Shown here: piece after piece, positions 36,718 to 47,047 of the stretch
Layout: every line of letters starts with the position of its first letter
Position numbering within the stretch: the stretch's first letter is position 1
NCBI RefSeq assembly: GCF_900176505.1
Contig: NZ_FWYB01000006.1
Location: forward strand, 62,001 to 126,000
Direction: 5' to 3'
Length of the DNA: 64,000 nt
Source: Pedobacter nyackensis
Lineage (GTDB): Bacteria > Bacteroidota > Bacteroidia > Sphingobacteriales > Sphingobacteriaceae
Translations under genes and position numbers: made by a program
The notes under the pieces: generated by a model
Told to the model about the DNA's origin: nothing
What the model saw: only the letters and a program-made list of their open reading frames with translations
The model's database searches: none

Positions 36718-38877
36718 CTAAATTTTAATCTTTTCAGATAATTTAAAGATATCGTAAGATACCTTTTGTATTAGATCAATCTGCTCGAAAACCATAATCT
36801 CATCGTTTGGAATTTCAGTAGATTGATTTATGTTTCTTCTGATCAAAGGAACATTGCTGGTAATTTCCTTGTTATACTCCAGATTCTCAATCGCCATGTT
36901 TAACAGATAGATGCTATTCTGTACTACTGGTTTAAGCACATCAAAATCAGCTATAACAAAATCGTGTTCCTTTTTATACAAGGAAAGTGTGGCGATATAA
37001 GAGGATAAATGGTGATTTAGTGCTGTGAACTGATGAAGTTCAGTCATCATTAGCTGTTTACTTTTAGGCTCAGAAAACATCCGCTGAAAAAGCGAAGCCA
37101 GGTTGGCTGTGGTAACATACACTTCTTTACGCGCCACCTTGTAATTGGTCAGATCATGAACACCATTTGTATACAGCAATACAACCTCTTCAAAATACTT
37201 CATATTCGCTTTGAGGGTATCTAACATGGCTTCTTTAAGTTTCTCGTGCTCCCAATTTGGAAACAGCGAATAACTGGCCATCAACGCAATACCTGATCCG
37301 ATCAAAGTATCATAAATCCTTTCCCGGGCAATAGATAAACTACCCATGCCGAGGAAATCAAACAGGACAAGTATGTAAGGCGTCATGAAAAGTACACTCA
37401 CTACGTAGTTTTTACGCTGGAAACTATAGGCTCCAATCATACAGAAAAGAAGGATAATAAAAAGGGTATTCTTGTCCTGGATATAAACAAGTATGCCCAT
37501 CCCAATAAATGCACCGATTACCGTACCTATGATCCGTTCGTAATTTCTTTTCTTGGTTAAGCTAAAGCCTGGTTTTGAGATCACCAATATGGTAAGTAAT
37601 ATCCAGTAACTATGCGAGAAATTTAAGGTTTTTGCGACCATAAAACCAATCAGCATCACAATCGCAACGCGCAGTGAATGCCTGAATGTAGAAGAGCTAA
37701 AAGTGATATTTTCAAATAACAACCCAGGATCTATGCTTTGTCTGGTCACAAATTTTTCCACCTCAATTTTCCTGGGTTTCAGATTTTTCTTTTCTTTTTT
37801 ATTGAAGTAACTGTTGATTGTTTTAACACGGGATAGGATGTTTTCAATGTTAACCTCTATATTCTTTAAAGCGATAATACCTAAAGTGTTGTATTTACCA
37901 TCAGTATTCTCACGCTCCAGCTGGGTAATCTCATTTCTTAGGGTAGCGACATCGTCAATGAGTGAAGTTGGCAGACTTGGGATTCCTCCGGTTTTTAAGG
38001 CAAAGGCAATATCATCCAGCTCATCAGCTATTTTAATAATAACAGATTCGTAATGCGTTAAAATCCCTGAAGAATCAAACTGCTCATGCAACTGTTTGTA
38101 GTTGTAATAGGTAGACATCACTTGCTCAAACAGGTCGACCATATCTACGAAAACCAACAGGAGAAACCTTCCTTCAGGAGTAGATTCCCTTACAATTTCC
38201 CGTGTTTTAAATAATACTTCCCTTACAGCATCCTGTTTTTCATGTACAAGCACCTGGAGTTGCAATAATTCAGCGTAATTATCATCATAATCGATATTTT
38301 GATGATAAAATCGGGCCTTAGCTCTCAAAAACAGACTAACCTCATGAATTGAATCACTTAAAATTTGCTGGGCAATACGAAAGGGGCGGATGCGGTAGAA
38401 AAAATAGCTTAATAGGGTATACCAGATACTTCCGGTAAAAATAAGCGCAGAAGAAAACAAGACTTCCTGCCATGGCCTGATGTCATCAATACTTAAAACC
38501 ATGATCAGCAAGGATGCAGTGCCAATTGAAGCCGCTCTTAATCCATACACAAAGAACATAGAAAAACCGAAACTGAAAAGTACAATAAGTACACCGGTAA
38601 AATAAATGTTGCTATTGGTTAAGCCAACGATAATGAAAATTAGTGTAATCAATGCAGTGGTAATAAGCATCGCATTTCTGCGGTGCACAATCGGACCTGG
38701 CGTATCTACAACACTTGCACATAAAGCGCCCAGGGAAAGTGTCATTCCATATTGAATCAAGCCAAATTGAGCAAGAATCAAAGATGGACAAAGCACACCA
38801 AGCGTTATACGTAATCCATCAGCAAAATATGTACTTAACAAAAAATCATGAACACTTCTGATGGGACGATTTAACAT
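36718..38877 (-). CDS. FUSC/YccS family membrane protein
   Basis: 719-residue inner-membrane protein. Two six-helix membrane blocks (about residues 18-165 and 395-530) each precede a cytosolic helical region, the duplicated layout of YccS/YhfK and aromatic-acid efflux proteins. Diagnostic stretch: TFRHSLRVAIVMLIGFMVA followed by HSYWILLTILVISKPGFSLTK. The substrate is unknown. Monocistronic, with more than 200 bases to the next gene upstream. Confidence 0.9.
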   Translation of the reverse strand: MLNRPIRSVHDFLLSTYFADGLRITLGVLCPSLILAQFGLIQYGMTLSLGALCASVVDTPGPIVHRRNAMLITTALITLIFIIVGLTNSNIYFTGVLIVLFSFGFSMFFVYGLRAASIGTASLLIMVLSIDDIRPWQEVLFSSALIFTGSIWYTLLSYFFYRIRPFRIAQQILSDSIHEVSLFLRAKARFYHQNIDYDDNYAELLQLQVLVHEKQDAVREVLFKTREIVRESTPEGRFLLLVFVDMVDLFEQVMSTYYNYKQLHEQFDSSGILTHYESVIIKIADELDDIAFALKTGGIPSLPTSLIDDVATLRNEITQLERENTDGKYNTLGIIALKNIEVNIENILSRVKTINSYFNKKEKKNLKPRKIEVEKFVTRQSIDPGLLFENITFSSSTFRHSLRVAIVMLIGFMVAKTLNFSHSYWILLTILVISKPGFSLTKKRNYERIIGTVIGAFIGMGILVYIQDKNTLFIILLFCMIGAYSFQRKNYVVSVLFMTPYILVLFDFLGMGSLSIARERIYDTLIGSGIALMASYSLFPNWEHEKLKEAMLDTLKANMKYFEEVVLLYTNGVHDLTNYKVARKEVYVTTANLASLFQRMFSEPKSKQLMMTELHQFTALNHHLSSYIATLSLYKKEHDFVIADFDVLKPVVQNSIYLLNMAIENLEYNKEITSNVPLIRRNINQSTEIPNDEIMVFEQIDLIQKVSYDIFKLSEKIKI

Positions 38878-39095
38878 ACTTCGAATTTATAATTAATACA
38901 TATCAATTATTTGACCATTATTCTTAGTAAGATCAACATTTTTTGTGTTATATTTAATTTTAAAGACAAAAAGTCTTTCCTCATAAACAATCCCAATATA
39001 TCTTCCTAATAATCAACCTGCCATAATTATGTATAATTAATATTATGTTAAGTACGATTTTGTATAAGGCCCTATTGAGCTTTATTTAGTGTATT

Positions 39096-40244
39096 CTAAA
39101 ATTCTTCGAGTTTACCTTTTAATTCCTGGATTTTATCCAATCTACCTTTACGTGTATAGATATCCATCAGCAATTGTACTGTTGCTTTATCATTTTGATT
39201 CACTTCATGTGCCTGAAGCAATGCAATTTCTGCTCTGTTGATATATGAAGAAAATTTACCGGAATTTTCTTTCTTACCATTTTTCAAGGATTCATTTGCA
39301 GAGTTTATATAAACGAGGCCAAGTTGGTATAATGCATCAAAATAATTTTCATCCAACGCTAAAGCTCTGTTGTAAGCGAGTTCTGCTGTACTGTTGTTAG
39401 CTTTATGCTGTTGAAGATAGCCATACAGGAAGAATAATAATTTATTACCAGTCTCTACTTTAAGTGTTGATTCGATGACATGTAATGCTTCCGTGTATTT
39501 TTCATTATCCAAAAGCAGATTAATGTAATCATTGGTCAGAAAAACATTATAAGGATTGACTTTGATGCCATCTTCAAGTGTTTTTATGGCTAGTTCGTGT
39601 TCAAATTTAGAACTGTACATTTCGGCCATGCTTTGAAAAACAACCGGATTTTTAATACCATTGTCTTTAGCCCGTTTAAAGTACAACAAGGCATTATCGT
39701 AGGCCTGGATACTTTGTGCCGACAATGCGGTATTGATGGCTAATGCAGTGTCTTTTGGTAAAAAATCACTTACATCCTTAAGTAGTTCATATGCAGCTGC
39801 GAAGTCGCCTTTTGCATAGGCTACTCCCCCTTTGTTTTGCTTTCTGATGTTTACATTGTAGGTCGCTGCAGAGATTAAGTTGCTATTAGCCTGAAATTTA
39901 TCTAATCTTTTAGCTGAATCCAACGCTTGTATTGCGAGATTGTAATATCTATCTGCATTTCCTTCATCTGTCTCAATAATGGAGACATACGCACTTAAAT
40001 ATGCTTTTATAGCCCATGTTTCCGGCCACTTCTTGGTTTTCTTATCATTTTGAGCAGCTTCAACAGCTTTCACCCCCTCTCCTAGTATACTCAGCTGTTT
40101 TTTTGCATCCTGTTTGCCGTTGATTGCCACTTGTAGCTTACCAACGCTGTTACGCGCAATTTGAAGCTGACTCTTTTGGGCAAAGGCAACATTACAGCTT
40201 ATTGAAACCAGCAATACACTAGAAAAAAAGGATATCTTACTCAT
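39096..40244 (-). CDS. Exported TPR-repeat protein
   Basis: About 382 residues from the ATG at 40244 (a second ATG at 40253 is possible). Signal peptide to AFAQ. The remainder is alpha-helical with TPR motifs, such as AALSAQSIQAYDNALLYFKRAKDNG-like repeats and LALDENYFDALYQLGLVYINSA. It resembles the next gene upstream in its first 110 residues (both begin mature sequence with AQKS and share PE(T/A)W then a run of Ala/Lys repeats), so the two look like a diverged tandem duplication. Role unknown; possibly a periplasmic scaffold. Confidence 0.82.
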   Translation of the reverse strand: MSKISFFSSVLLVSISCNVAFAQKSQLQIARNSVGKLQVAINGKQDAKKQLSILGEGVKAVEAAQNDKKTKKWPETWAIKAYLSAYVSIIETDEGNADRYYNLAIQALDSAKRLDKFQANSNLISAATYNVNIRKQNKGGVAYAKGDFAAAYELLKDVSDFLPKDTALAINTALSAQSIQAYDNALLYFKRAKDNGIKNPVVFQSMAEMYSSKFEHELAIKTLEDGIKVNPYNVFLTNDYINLLLDNEKYTEALHVIESTLKVETGNKLLFFLYGYLQQHKANNSTAELAYNRALALDENYFDALYQLGLVYINSANESLKNGKKENSGKFSSYINRAEIALLQAHEVNQNDKATVQLLMDIYTRKGRLDKIQELKGKLEEF

Positions 40245-40280
40245 ACAAAACATGTTCTTGATACAAACTTATAAAAAAAA

Positions 40281-40305
40281 AAGAGGGATAAAAATTACCC
40301 CTCCT
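40281..40305 (-). terminator. Terminator after the first TPR gene
   Basis: GAGGG (40283-40287) pairs with CCCTC (40299-40303) around an 11-base loop. On the minus strand it is followed by T10 (A10 at 40273-40282 on the plus strand). It lies between the two TPR genes, so they may be separately terminated. Confidence 0.65.
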
Positions 40306-40328
40306 TTTAATTACTTATTCTTAATTGA

Positions 40329-41405
40329 TTATTGCTTTAGTGCAGTCAATTTTTTGTTTACGATTTCATAGTTAACCTTATCATCTTTAAACAAATAAAT
40401 GATCTTAAGATTCTCTAACGCATTAACGTTTTTAGGATCTAACTCTAAAGCCGCTTTATAGTAAGGAAGAGACTGATCGATGAATTTTGTCATCTTTACA
40501 CCCATCTCATTAAATTCTTTAGTTTTCTTTACATCCAAAGCATTTCTTTGGGTTTGTATAGCTAAAGCTTGCTTGTAATAAGTATCTCCTAACAGGTACT
40601 GATAAATTGCATTTTTAGGATCTTTAGCAATTAGCTTTTTCAGCATCTCCTGAGATTTCGCGATATCACCTTTTTTGATATATAGATCGGTTTCCATACC
40701 AATGAAATAAGAATCATCTGGGTATTTAGCGCCTGCTTCCTGAAGAAGAGTCATACCACCAACACTATCTTTCAATTTATCGAAAGTAATGTTTATAATC
40801 TCAGAATATAATACTTTAGAATCCGGGTAGTTTAAATCAATTGCTTTTTTGAAATTTCTAACAACCTCAGGATAGTTTTGTATTTCTTTAGCGGTTACAC
40901 CAGCATTAACATACATTCCTGTATCTGTAGGATTTTTAGTTGTGATTTCGTTGAAAGCATCAAGAGCCAGCGCGAAGTCTTTCTTTTTGTACGCGTAGAT
41001 TGCTCTGTTTCTTAAAGCATTTTCTACACTTACTTTTGACTGCTCGATATTTTCTTTCTCAGCGCCCTTTTTGTCTAATTCTACAGCTTTAGCAATAGCT
41101 TCTTCAGCTATTTTCTGTTTAGCTTTAGCGTTATTCAAATCTACAGAATCAACCATTGCAATTCTTGAAGCGAATAAAGCTCTGTAAGACCAGGCCTCTG
41201 GCATAATCTTCGACTTTTCATCAGCAATTGCCTTATCGGTATGCGCTAAACCTGTGTTAAGTGCTTTTAAATGAGCATCTAAGGTCTTACCTGCGGTAAT
41301 ACCTAAAAGATTCCAAGCTTTTTTAGCCTCATTGACTTCACTTTTTTGAGCGTTTGCAACTGTGGCGACACCTACAAACAATACACCTAAAAGTACTTTT
41401 TTCAT
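40329..41405 (-). CDS. Exported TPR-repeat protein
   Basis: 358 residues with a signal peptide (MKKVLLGVLFVGVATVANAQ). The body has several TPR units, for example TDTGMYVNAGVTAKEIQNYPEVVRNFKKAIDLN and LPYYKAALELDPKNVNALENLKIIY. Paralogue of the gene just downstream. It lies 77 bases after gyrA on the same strand with a hairpin between. Homologues next to gyrA occur in related Bacteroidota as far as I recall; function is not known. Confidence 0.85.
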   Translation of the reverse strand: MKKVLLGVLFVGVATVANAQKSEVNEAKKAWNLLGITAGKTLDAHLKALNTGLAHTDKAIADEKSKIMPEAWSYRALFASRIAMVDSVDLNNAKAKQKIAEEAIAKAVELDKKGAEKENIEQSKVSVENALRNRAIYAYKKKDFALALDAFNEITTKNPTDTGMYVNAGVTAKEIQNYPEVVRNFKKAIDLNYPDSKVLYSEIINITFDKLKDSVGGMTLLQEAGAKYPDDSYFIGMETDLYIKKGDIAKSQEMLKKLIAKDPKNAIYQYLLGDTYYKQALAIQTQRNALDVKKTKEFNEMGVKMTKFIDQSLPYYKAALELDPKNVNALENLKIIYLFKDDKVNYEIVNKKLTALKQ

Positions 41406-41431
41406 CGTTTTAATTTTTGTTTTTTAATGGT

Positions 41432-41464
41432 AAATGAAGCTACCGTATTAGGATAGCTTCATTT
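41432..41464 (-). terminator. Hairpin between gyrA and the TPR gene
   Basis: Perfect 11-bp stem AAATGAAGCTA (41432-41442) and TAGCTTCATTT (41454-41464) with an 11-base loop, 19 bases after the gyrA stop on the minus strand. Only a weak U-tract follows, so it may attenuate instead of fully terminating. Confidence 0.65.
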
Positions 41465-41482
41465 TATTTATGTTGAAATCGA

Positions 41483-44086
41483 TTAATTCTCTTTTTCAGA
41501 AGAATCTTCATCAGCCTCGCCTTCTTCGGCTTCATTGTCTTCAACTGCGTCATCAATAGGCTCGTCTTCTACTTCACCTGCTGCTTCCCCATCAACAACT
41601 ATATGGCTTTCTGCATCTTCAGTTTCCTCGTCTTCATGTTCAATTCTGGCAACAGAAGCAATTTCATCATTACCTTTAAGGTTGATCAGGCGTACTCCCT
41701 GAGTTGCACGACCCATAACTCTTAATCCGCTCACTACAATCCTAATTACGATACCTGATTTATTGATAATCATTAAATCATCTGCATCAGTAACATTTTT
41801 AATGGCAACAAGGTTTCCGGTTTTTTCGGTAACATTAATGGTTTTAACACCTTTACCACCTCTATTAGTAACGCGGTAATCTTCGATGTCAGTACGTTTA
41901 CCATAACCTTTTTCTGAAACTACCAATACAGTTGCTCCCGGATCATCCACAGCAATCATGCCAACTACTTCATCTTTATCATGTGCAAGGGTTACACCGC
42001 GTACACCAGTAGCAGTTCTACCCATTGGTCTAACCTTCTCTTCATTGAAACGAATCGCTCTTCCTGAACGTAAAGCCATTACAATCTCACTTGAGCCGGT
42101 AGTTAAACTTGCTTCTAATAATTGATCACCTTCATTGATATTAATTGCATTGATACCATTTACCCTAGGTCTCGAATAAGCTTCCAGAGAAGTTTTCTTA
42201 ATCGTTCCTTTTTTGGTACACATGATGATGTAATTGTTTTCAAGGTATTCCTGATCTTTCAGATTTTTAACCTTGATAAAGGCTTTAATTTTCTCTTCTT
42301 TAGGAATGTTGATGATGTTCTGGATTGCTCTTCCTTTACTCAACCTTGATCCTTCAGGGATTTCGTAAACTCTTAACCAGAAACAACGACCGGTTTCTGT
42401 AAAGAACAACATATAGTTGTGGTTAGAAGCAATTAATAAGTGTTCAATAAAGTCTTCATTTCTTGAATCACTTCCTTTTGATCCTTTCCCACCTCTACCT
42501 TGAGTACGGTATTCAGTAGCTGGAGTACGTTTAATGTATCCTTCATGAGAAATGGTAATTACTACCTCTTCATCCTCAATAAAGTCTTCCATACTCATAT
42601 CTTCTGCTGAGTGAACGATAGAAGTTCTACGCTCATCACCATATTTTTCCTTCATTTCGATCAACTCATCCTTGATGATCTGCATACGTTTGCCTTCATC
42701 ATCCAGGATAGATTGTAAGTACTCAATCAATTTCATCAATTCGTTGTACTCTTCTTTGATCTTATCGCGCTCCAGACCTGTTAACCTACGAAGGGTCATA
42801 TCAAGGATCGCTCTTGCCTGAATATCAGACAAGCCGAATTTCTCCATTAAGCCCATTCTGGCTTCTTCCGGTGTTTCCGAACTACGGATCAATTTGATGA
42901 CTTCATCTAAATGATCTAGTGCGATTAATAAGCCCTCTAAAATATGAGCACGTTTGTTCGCTTCAGAAAGTTCAAATTTAGTTCTACGAACCACTACCTC
43001 ATGTCTGTGCTCCACGAAATAGTGGATCAGATCTTTCAGGTTCAACAATTGCGGTCTGCCTTTAACAAGCGCAATGTTGTTTACACTAAATGAGGTTTGT
43101 AGAGCCGTTTGTTTAAATAAGTTATTTAGTACAATAGAGGCATTTGCATCACGTTTGATTTCGTAAACGATACGGATACCATCTTTGTTCGACTCATCCT
43201 TGATGTTAGAGATACCTTCGATTTTTTTCTCACCTACCAATTCGGCGGTGCGCTCAATCATCATGGCTTTATTTACCTGATAAGGTATTTCAGTTACGAT
43301 AATGGTTTCGCGATCTTTTGTAGCTTCAATTTCAGCTTTTGCACGCATTACAATACGGCCTCTACCTGTTTCAAAAGCTTCCTGCACACCTGTGTAGCCA
43401 TAAATTATAGCTCCTGTAGGAAAATCAGGTGCTTTAATGTGCTTCATCAGCTCTGCTATAGTTATTTCATTATTATCTATATAGGCTATAGTTGCATTAA
43501 TAGTCTCGGTAATGTTATGTGGAGGCATATTTGTTGCCATACCTACCGCGATACCTGATGAACCATTGATCAATAAATTCGGAACTTTCGAAGGAAGTAC
43601 TGTAGGTTCCTGCAATGAATCATCAAAGTTCAGCTGGAAGTCAACCGTATCCTTATTGATGTCCGCAAGCATATCCTCGGCAATCTTCTGAAAGCGCGCT
43701 TCCGTATAACGCATTGCTGCCGGAGAGTCACCATCAATTGAACCGTAGTTTCCTTGTCCTTCAACCATCAGATAACGTAGGCTCCAGTCCTGGGCCATCC
43801 TTACCATCGTATTGTATACCGATGAATCACCATGTGGGTGATACTTACCCAGCACCTCACCAACAATACGTGCAGATTTTTTATATGGTTTATTGTTTGC
43901 TAATCCCAGATCAAGCATCCCGTACAACACACGACGGTGTACCGGTTTTAATCCATCCCGCACATCAGGCAGAGCCCTTGATACGATAACCGACATCGAA
44001 TAATCGATGTAAGCGGATCTCATTTGCTCGTCAATATCGATTCTAATTATTTTGTCGTTTTCTTGATTTTCTAAATCTTCAGCCAT
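41483..44086 (-). CDS. gyrA: DNA gyrase subunit A
   Basis: Breakage-reunion subunit of gyrase. 867 residues. Winged-helix domain with the catalytic Tyr127 in [10 protein letters not shown], coiled-coil gate, then a six-bladed beta-pinwheel C-terminal domain from about residue 515. A gyrase box is visible as TQGRGGKG, which marks GyrA instead of ParC. The protein ends in a tail of about 50 residues rich in Glu/Asp, a known feature that can tune supercoiling. In the quinolone region the sequence reads [12 protein letters not shown]: the residue matching E. coli Ser83 is Ser88 but the one matching Asp87 is Asn92. Confidence 0.96.
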   Translation of the reverse strand: MAEDLENQENDKIIRIDIDEQMRSAYIDYSMSVIVSRALPDVRDGLKPVHRRVLYGMLDLGLANNKPYKKSARIVGEVLGKYHPHGDSSVYNTMVRMAQDWSLRYLMVEGQGNYGSIDGDSPAAMRYTEARFQKIAEDMLADINKDTVDFQLNFDDSLQEPTVLPSKVPNLLINGSSGIAVGMATNMPPHNITETINATIAYIDNNEITIAELMKHIKAPDFPTGAIIYGYTGVQEAFETGRGRIVMRAKAEIEATKDRETIIVTEIPYQVNKAMMIERTAELVGEKKIEGISNIKDESNKDGIRIVYEIKRDANASIVLNNLFKQTALQTSFSVNNIALVKGRPQLLNLKDLIHYFVEHRHEVVVRRTKFELSEANKRAHILEGLLIALDHLDEVIKLIRSSETPEEARMGLMEKFGLSDIQARAILDMTLRRLTGLERDKIKEEYNELMKLIEYLQSILDDEGKRMQIIKDELIEMKEKYGDERRTSIVHSAEDMSMEDFIEDEEVVITISHEGYIKRTPATEYRTQGRGGKGSKGSDSRNEDFIEHLLIASNHNYMLFFTETGRCFWLRVYEIPEGSRLSKGRAIQNIINIPKEEKIKAFIKVKNLKDQEYLENNYIIMCTKKGTIKKTSLEAYSRPRVNGINAININEGDQLLEASLTTGSSEIVMALRSGRAIRFNEEKVRPMGRTATGVRGVTLAHDKDEVVGMIAVDDPGATVLVVSEKGYGKRTDIEDYRVTNRGGKGVKTINVTEKTGNLVAIKNVTDADDLMIINKSGIVIRIVVSGLRVMGRATQGVRLINLKGNDEIASVARIEHEDEETEDAESHIVVDGEAAGEVEDEPIDDAVEDNEAEEGEADEDSSEKEN

Positions 44087-44147
44087 AAATATTAATGTTC
44101 CTTAAGAACGATTTAAATGTGGTATTCTTATAACCTTGCGAATCTAA

Positions 44148-44173
44148 TAAAAAATGCGCCATAAAGGCGCATT
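44148..44173 (-). terminator. Terminator of hemF
   Basis: AATGCGCC (44153-44160), loop ATAAA, GGCGCATT (44166-44173); on the minus strand a T-run follows (A-run 44148-44152). It lies 43 bases after the hemF stop codon. Confidence 0.88.
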
Positions 44174-44215
44174 GTGGAAAAATTTTAACCTATAAATCTT
44201 GGGTTTATTTGGCCG

Positions 44216-45112
44216 TTAAGCCCATACTATTCCCTTTTTAAGCTTACTTAAAGTGTCAGACTCCTGACTACCAGAAAGTGGTTGATGGTTGTAGGTCCAT
44301 TTTGCCAATGGAGGCAAACTCATCAGGATAGATTCTATCCTTCCGTTGGTCTCCAATCCGAATTTAGTTCCTGCATCATATACCAGATTAAACTCAGCAT
44401 ACCTGCTTCTGCGCAAATATTGCCACTCCTGTTGTTTTTCATCGAATTCCTTATCCCTGTTTCTATCGATCAGTTCTGTATAAGCAGGAATAAATGTATT
44501 TCCTACCGCTTTAGAAAATTCAAGGATCTGATCAAAGGAAAGTCCCGTATTTTCCGGTTTTAGTCTGTCGTAAAAAATACCACCTATACCCCTGGTTTCT
44601 TCGCGGTGTTTGATGAAGAAATAGTCATCAGCGTGTGCCTTGAATTTCGGGTAGAATGAAGGATCAAATTTATCGCAGGTTTGCTTCAAAAGATGATGAA
44701 AAAACCTTGCGTCAGTATCGATGATATAGTGCGGCGTTAAATCAATACCACCACCAAACCACCTGGTCTGTTCGTCCATTTCGAAATACCTGATATTCAT
44801 GTGAATTATTGGCACAAATGGATTAGAAGGATGCATAACTATGGACACGCCGGTTGCAAAAAACTCATCACTTTCTACTTTAAATGCTTTCTTAACGGCA
44901 TCGGGTAATTTCCCGTGTACCGCGGAGAAATTAACCCCTCCTTTTTCAATCACATTACCATGCTGCATGATGCGGGTTCTGCCGCCACCACCACCTTCGC
45001 GGCTCCATATCTCTTCTTCAAATTTAGCCTTTCCATCAGCCAGTTCTAAACTGCCACAAATCTCATCCTGAATTTTTTGATAGGCTGCTACTACTTGATC
45101 TTTAAACACCAT
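44216..45112 (-). CDS. hemF: Oxygen-dependent coproporphyrinogen III oxidase
   Basis: Converts coproporphyrinogen III to protoporphyrinogen IX with O2 in heme synthesis. About 298 residues from the ATG at 45112. Family features: WSREGGGGGRTRIM, HMNIRYFEM, WWFGGGIDLTP-type sequence (here RWFGGGIDLTPHYI), and YAEFNLVYDAGTKFGLETNGRIESILMSLPP in the C-terminal part. A longer ORF extends 35 codons upstream to 45217 but that part has no family match. The enzyme implies at least microaerobic growth. Confidence 0.95.
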   Translation of the reverse strand: MVFKDQVVAAYQKIQDEICGSLELADGKAKFEEEIWSREGGGGGRTRIMQHGNVIEKGGVNFSAVHGKLPDAVKKAFKVESDEFFATGVSIVMHPSNPFVPIIHMNIRYFEMDEQTRWFGGGIDLTPHYIIDTDARFFHHLLKQTCDKFDPSFYPKFKAHADDYFFIKHREETRGIGGIFYDRLKPENTGLSFDQILEFSKAVGNTFIPAYTELIDRNRDKEFDEKQQEWQYLRRSRYAEFNLVYDAGTKFGLETNGRIESILMSLPPLAKWTYNHQPLSGSQESDTLSKLKKGIVWA

Positions 45113-45198
45113 TTCAATTAAAACTAAGCTCAAAGTTAACCTTAAATACAAGGCGTTTTCCCTAAAATTTACAGATAGTACATTGTTTTGACAAACAA

Positions 45199-45236
45199 AA
45201 AAAGAGGTAGTTGTCATTGCTGATCTACCTCTTTTT
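45199..45236 (-). terminator. Bidirectional-looking terminator
   Basis: AAAAAGAGGTAG (45199-45210) and CTACCTCTTTTT (45225-45236) form a perfect 12-bp stem with a 14-base loop. It lies 35 bases after the small lipoprotein gene on the minus strand, and the A/T-rich foot supplies U-tracts in both directions. Confidence 0.88.
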
Positions 45237-45270
45237 AAAGTATTTTTTTGTTTTGCCTTACCTCAGCTAT

Positions 45271-45471
45271 TTACTGTACAGGAGGCTTTTTTGTGGTGTC
45301 AGGTGGCATTGTTTTCATTGTATCTTTTTTCATGGTATCAATAGGCTTAGACATATTTGTGTCAACAGCCATTGTATCGGTAGTCCCCGATACACTCTTT
45401 GTTGAATTACAGGCAGAGATTGCCATGGTTAAAGTGCCAGCTACGGCAAGAGTTAAAAGTGTTTTTTTCAT
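45271..45471 (-). CDS. Small Asp/Thr/Lys-rich lipoprotein
   Basis: 66 residues from the ATG at 45471 (an in-frame ATG seven codons upstream is less suitable). Signal peptide with lipobox AISAC, lipidated Cys21. The mature part of about 45 residues is low-complexity, repeating DTM and Thr/Lys/Pro. No fold is expected. Followed by a strong terminator. Likely a real short envelope protein of unknown role. Confidence 0.72.
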   Translation of the reverse strand: MKKTLLTLAVAGTLTMAISACNSTKSVSGTTDTMAVDTNMSKPIDTMKKDTMKTMPPDTTKKPPVQ

Positions 45472-45534
45472 GTGGTTCTTTTTTATATCCATCCACTTAA
45501 CAAACCAGAGGAGTAAAAGTTTTATTAATTTACA

Positions 45535-45840
45535 TCAATGATGCATTTTTAGCTTATCTAATAACTCAGGAGAAATATTTTCTGCATAGGCACCATAAGC
45601 ATCTATAATTACGCCTTTTAAATTCCCTACACTAGAAGAGATCGCATAAATCACGGAACTATCATCCGGATCCGTCATTCCCTCAAAACGATAAAACTCA
45701 TCAATTTCAAACTCTTCAGGCATCAGCTGTATATCGATGGCTTTGCACTCAATATATTCAGCTGTTAAACTGAAATCATATTCATAACCTCGTTTTTCGA
45801 GATCTTCAACTGCAGCTGTAAGGGTGTCATATATATACAT
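45535..45840 (-). CDS. Conserved hypothetical protein
   Basis: 101 residues, acidic, without signal or TM segments. It opens MYIYDTLTAAVEDLEKRGY, then alternates short strands and acidic loops and ends LDKLKMHH. Small proteins of this kind are common in Bacteroidota and sometimes carry the misleading label phosphoribosylpyrophosphate synthetase; nothing here supports that activity. Divergent from the DUF4442 gene. Confidence 0.75.
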   Translation of the reverse strand: MYIYDTLTAAVEDLEKRGYEYDFSLTAEYIECKAIDIQLMPEEFEIDEFYRFEGMTDPDDSSVIYAISSSVGNLKGVIIDAYGAYAENISPELLDKLKMHH

Positions 45841-45918
45841 AACTCTAATTTAAAAAAAAATACTTTATCCTCCTAGATTAGTTTTATTGTTCAATAATCT
45901 TTCTGATATTTAAGCATC

Positions 45919-46404
45919 ATGGTTGTATCAGAAAATACCCTTAAATGGGGCTTGTGTTTATATCCTCCTTTATTATTTCAGCGCATCTGGGTTAAAAAAT
46001 TCCATAAAGGATTTAGAGGGGTTGATGTTAAAATTGCAAAAAGCATATTCAATAAAAACTATAATGGTTCCATTTTTGGCGGTACAATTTATGCCGCTAC
46101 CGATCCATTTTACGCTTTGTTGTTCGATCAACTACTTCAAAGGGCGGGCTTTAAAGTGCGGGTATGGCTAAAAAGTGCTTCCATTCAATACCTAAAACCA
46201 GGACGTGGACATTTGTATTTTACGATCTATGTAACTGATGATATGTTAAACGAAGCGATAACAGCGTTAAACTCCACAGGAAAGTTTGTAAAAGCCTATC
46301 CTATGGAAATTAAAAATGCCGAAGGTGAACTCTGCGCAACAGTGATGAATGAAGTTTATATAAGGAATCTACACCAGGGAGAAGAACCAATTATTGCCTA
46401 TTAA
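45919..46404 (+). CDS. DUF4442 domain protein, hotdog-fold thioesterase-like
   Basis: 161 residues. The segment FNKNYNGSIFGGTIYAATDP is the family's counterpart of the hotdog-fold active-site region; LKPGRGHLYFTIYVTDD lies in the following strands. Probably a soluble acyl-CoA thioesterase-like protein; activity is unproven for the family. The AlbA-type gene begins 20 bases after its stop. Confidence 0.82.
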   Translation: MVVSENTLKWGLCLYPPLLFQRIWVKKFHKGFRGVDVKIAKSIFNKNYNGSIFGGTIYAATDPFYALLFDQLLQRAGFKVRVWLKSASIQYLKPGRGHLYFTIYVTDDMLNEAITALNSTGKFVKAYPMEIKNAEGELCATVMNEVYIRNLHQGEEPIIAY

Positions 46405-46423
46405 CGGTTTAAGAAGTCGAGAC

Positions 46424-47047
46424 ATGAATATTAGGAAGCTGATTTTACAAGGAGAAGGTACAACGCTGGATTTTAAAAAAACAATTACCAGCAATGAGAA
46501 AATAGCCAAGAGTCTTGTCGCATTTGCCAATAATAAAGGTGGACAACTATTAATTGGCGTTGCTGATGATGGAAGTATTAAAGGGGTTAAATCTGAAGAT
46601 GAAGAGCGGTATATGATTACAAAATCAGCTCATCAGTTCTGTAAACCAGCAATTGAACCTGAATTTGAAGAAGTGTACGTGGATGATAAGCTTGTGCTTG
46701 TTGTAAAAATAGCCTGCAGTGATACAAAACCTCACTATGCCCTCGATGAGCAAAAAAAATGGTGGGTGTATTACCGGGTTAAAGATAAGAGCTTGCTGGC
46801 CAGCAAAATCATTGTTGATGTAATCAAAAAAAGCAGTGAAAAAGACGGACAGATGATCACTTATACTGAACAGGAAAAGAAACTGTTTGAATACCTTGGT
46901 GAAAAAGGAAGGATTACTTTAAAAGAGTTTAGCAAACTCACCAGAAGCTCATACAGGCAAGCTCAAAAGATCCTTGTAAGCTTAATTCTAAGTGGCGTCA
47001 TCAGGCCACATTCTTCCGAAAAGGAAGAATATTTCACTTCAATTTAA
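46424..47047 (+). CDS. AlbA/Schlafen ATP-binding domain protein with C-terminal helix-turn-helix
   Basis: About 207 residues from the ATG at 46424 (an in-frame ATG at 46394 overlaps the previous gene). The N-terminal AlbA_2 domain is recognised by GEGTTLDFKKTI, then KSLVAFANNKGGQLLIGVADDGSIKGV (residues 30-56 region). The last 60 residues form a winged helix-like unit (KLFEYLGEKGRITLKEFSKL then SYRQAQKILVSLILSGVI). The family includes transcription regulators and, in longer forms, nuclease-like defence proteins; this short form with HTH looks regulatory. Confidence 0.85.
   Translation: MNIRKLILQGEGTTLDFKKTITSNEKIAKSLVAFANNKGGQLLIGVADDGSIKGVKSEDEERYMITKSAHQFCKPAIEPEFEEVYVDDKLVLVVKIACSDTKPHYALDEQKKWWVYYRVKDKSLLASKIIVDVIKKSSEKDGQMITYTEQEKKLFEYLGEKGRITLKEFSKLTRSSYRQAQKILVSLILSGVIRPHSSEKEEYFTSI

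Noticed and set aside
45113..45217. 35-codon N-terminal extension of hemF
   Set aside because: No similarity to coproporphyrinogen oxidases; the ATG at 45112 matches the family start.
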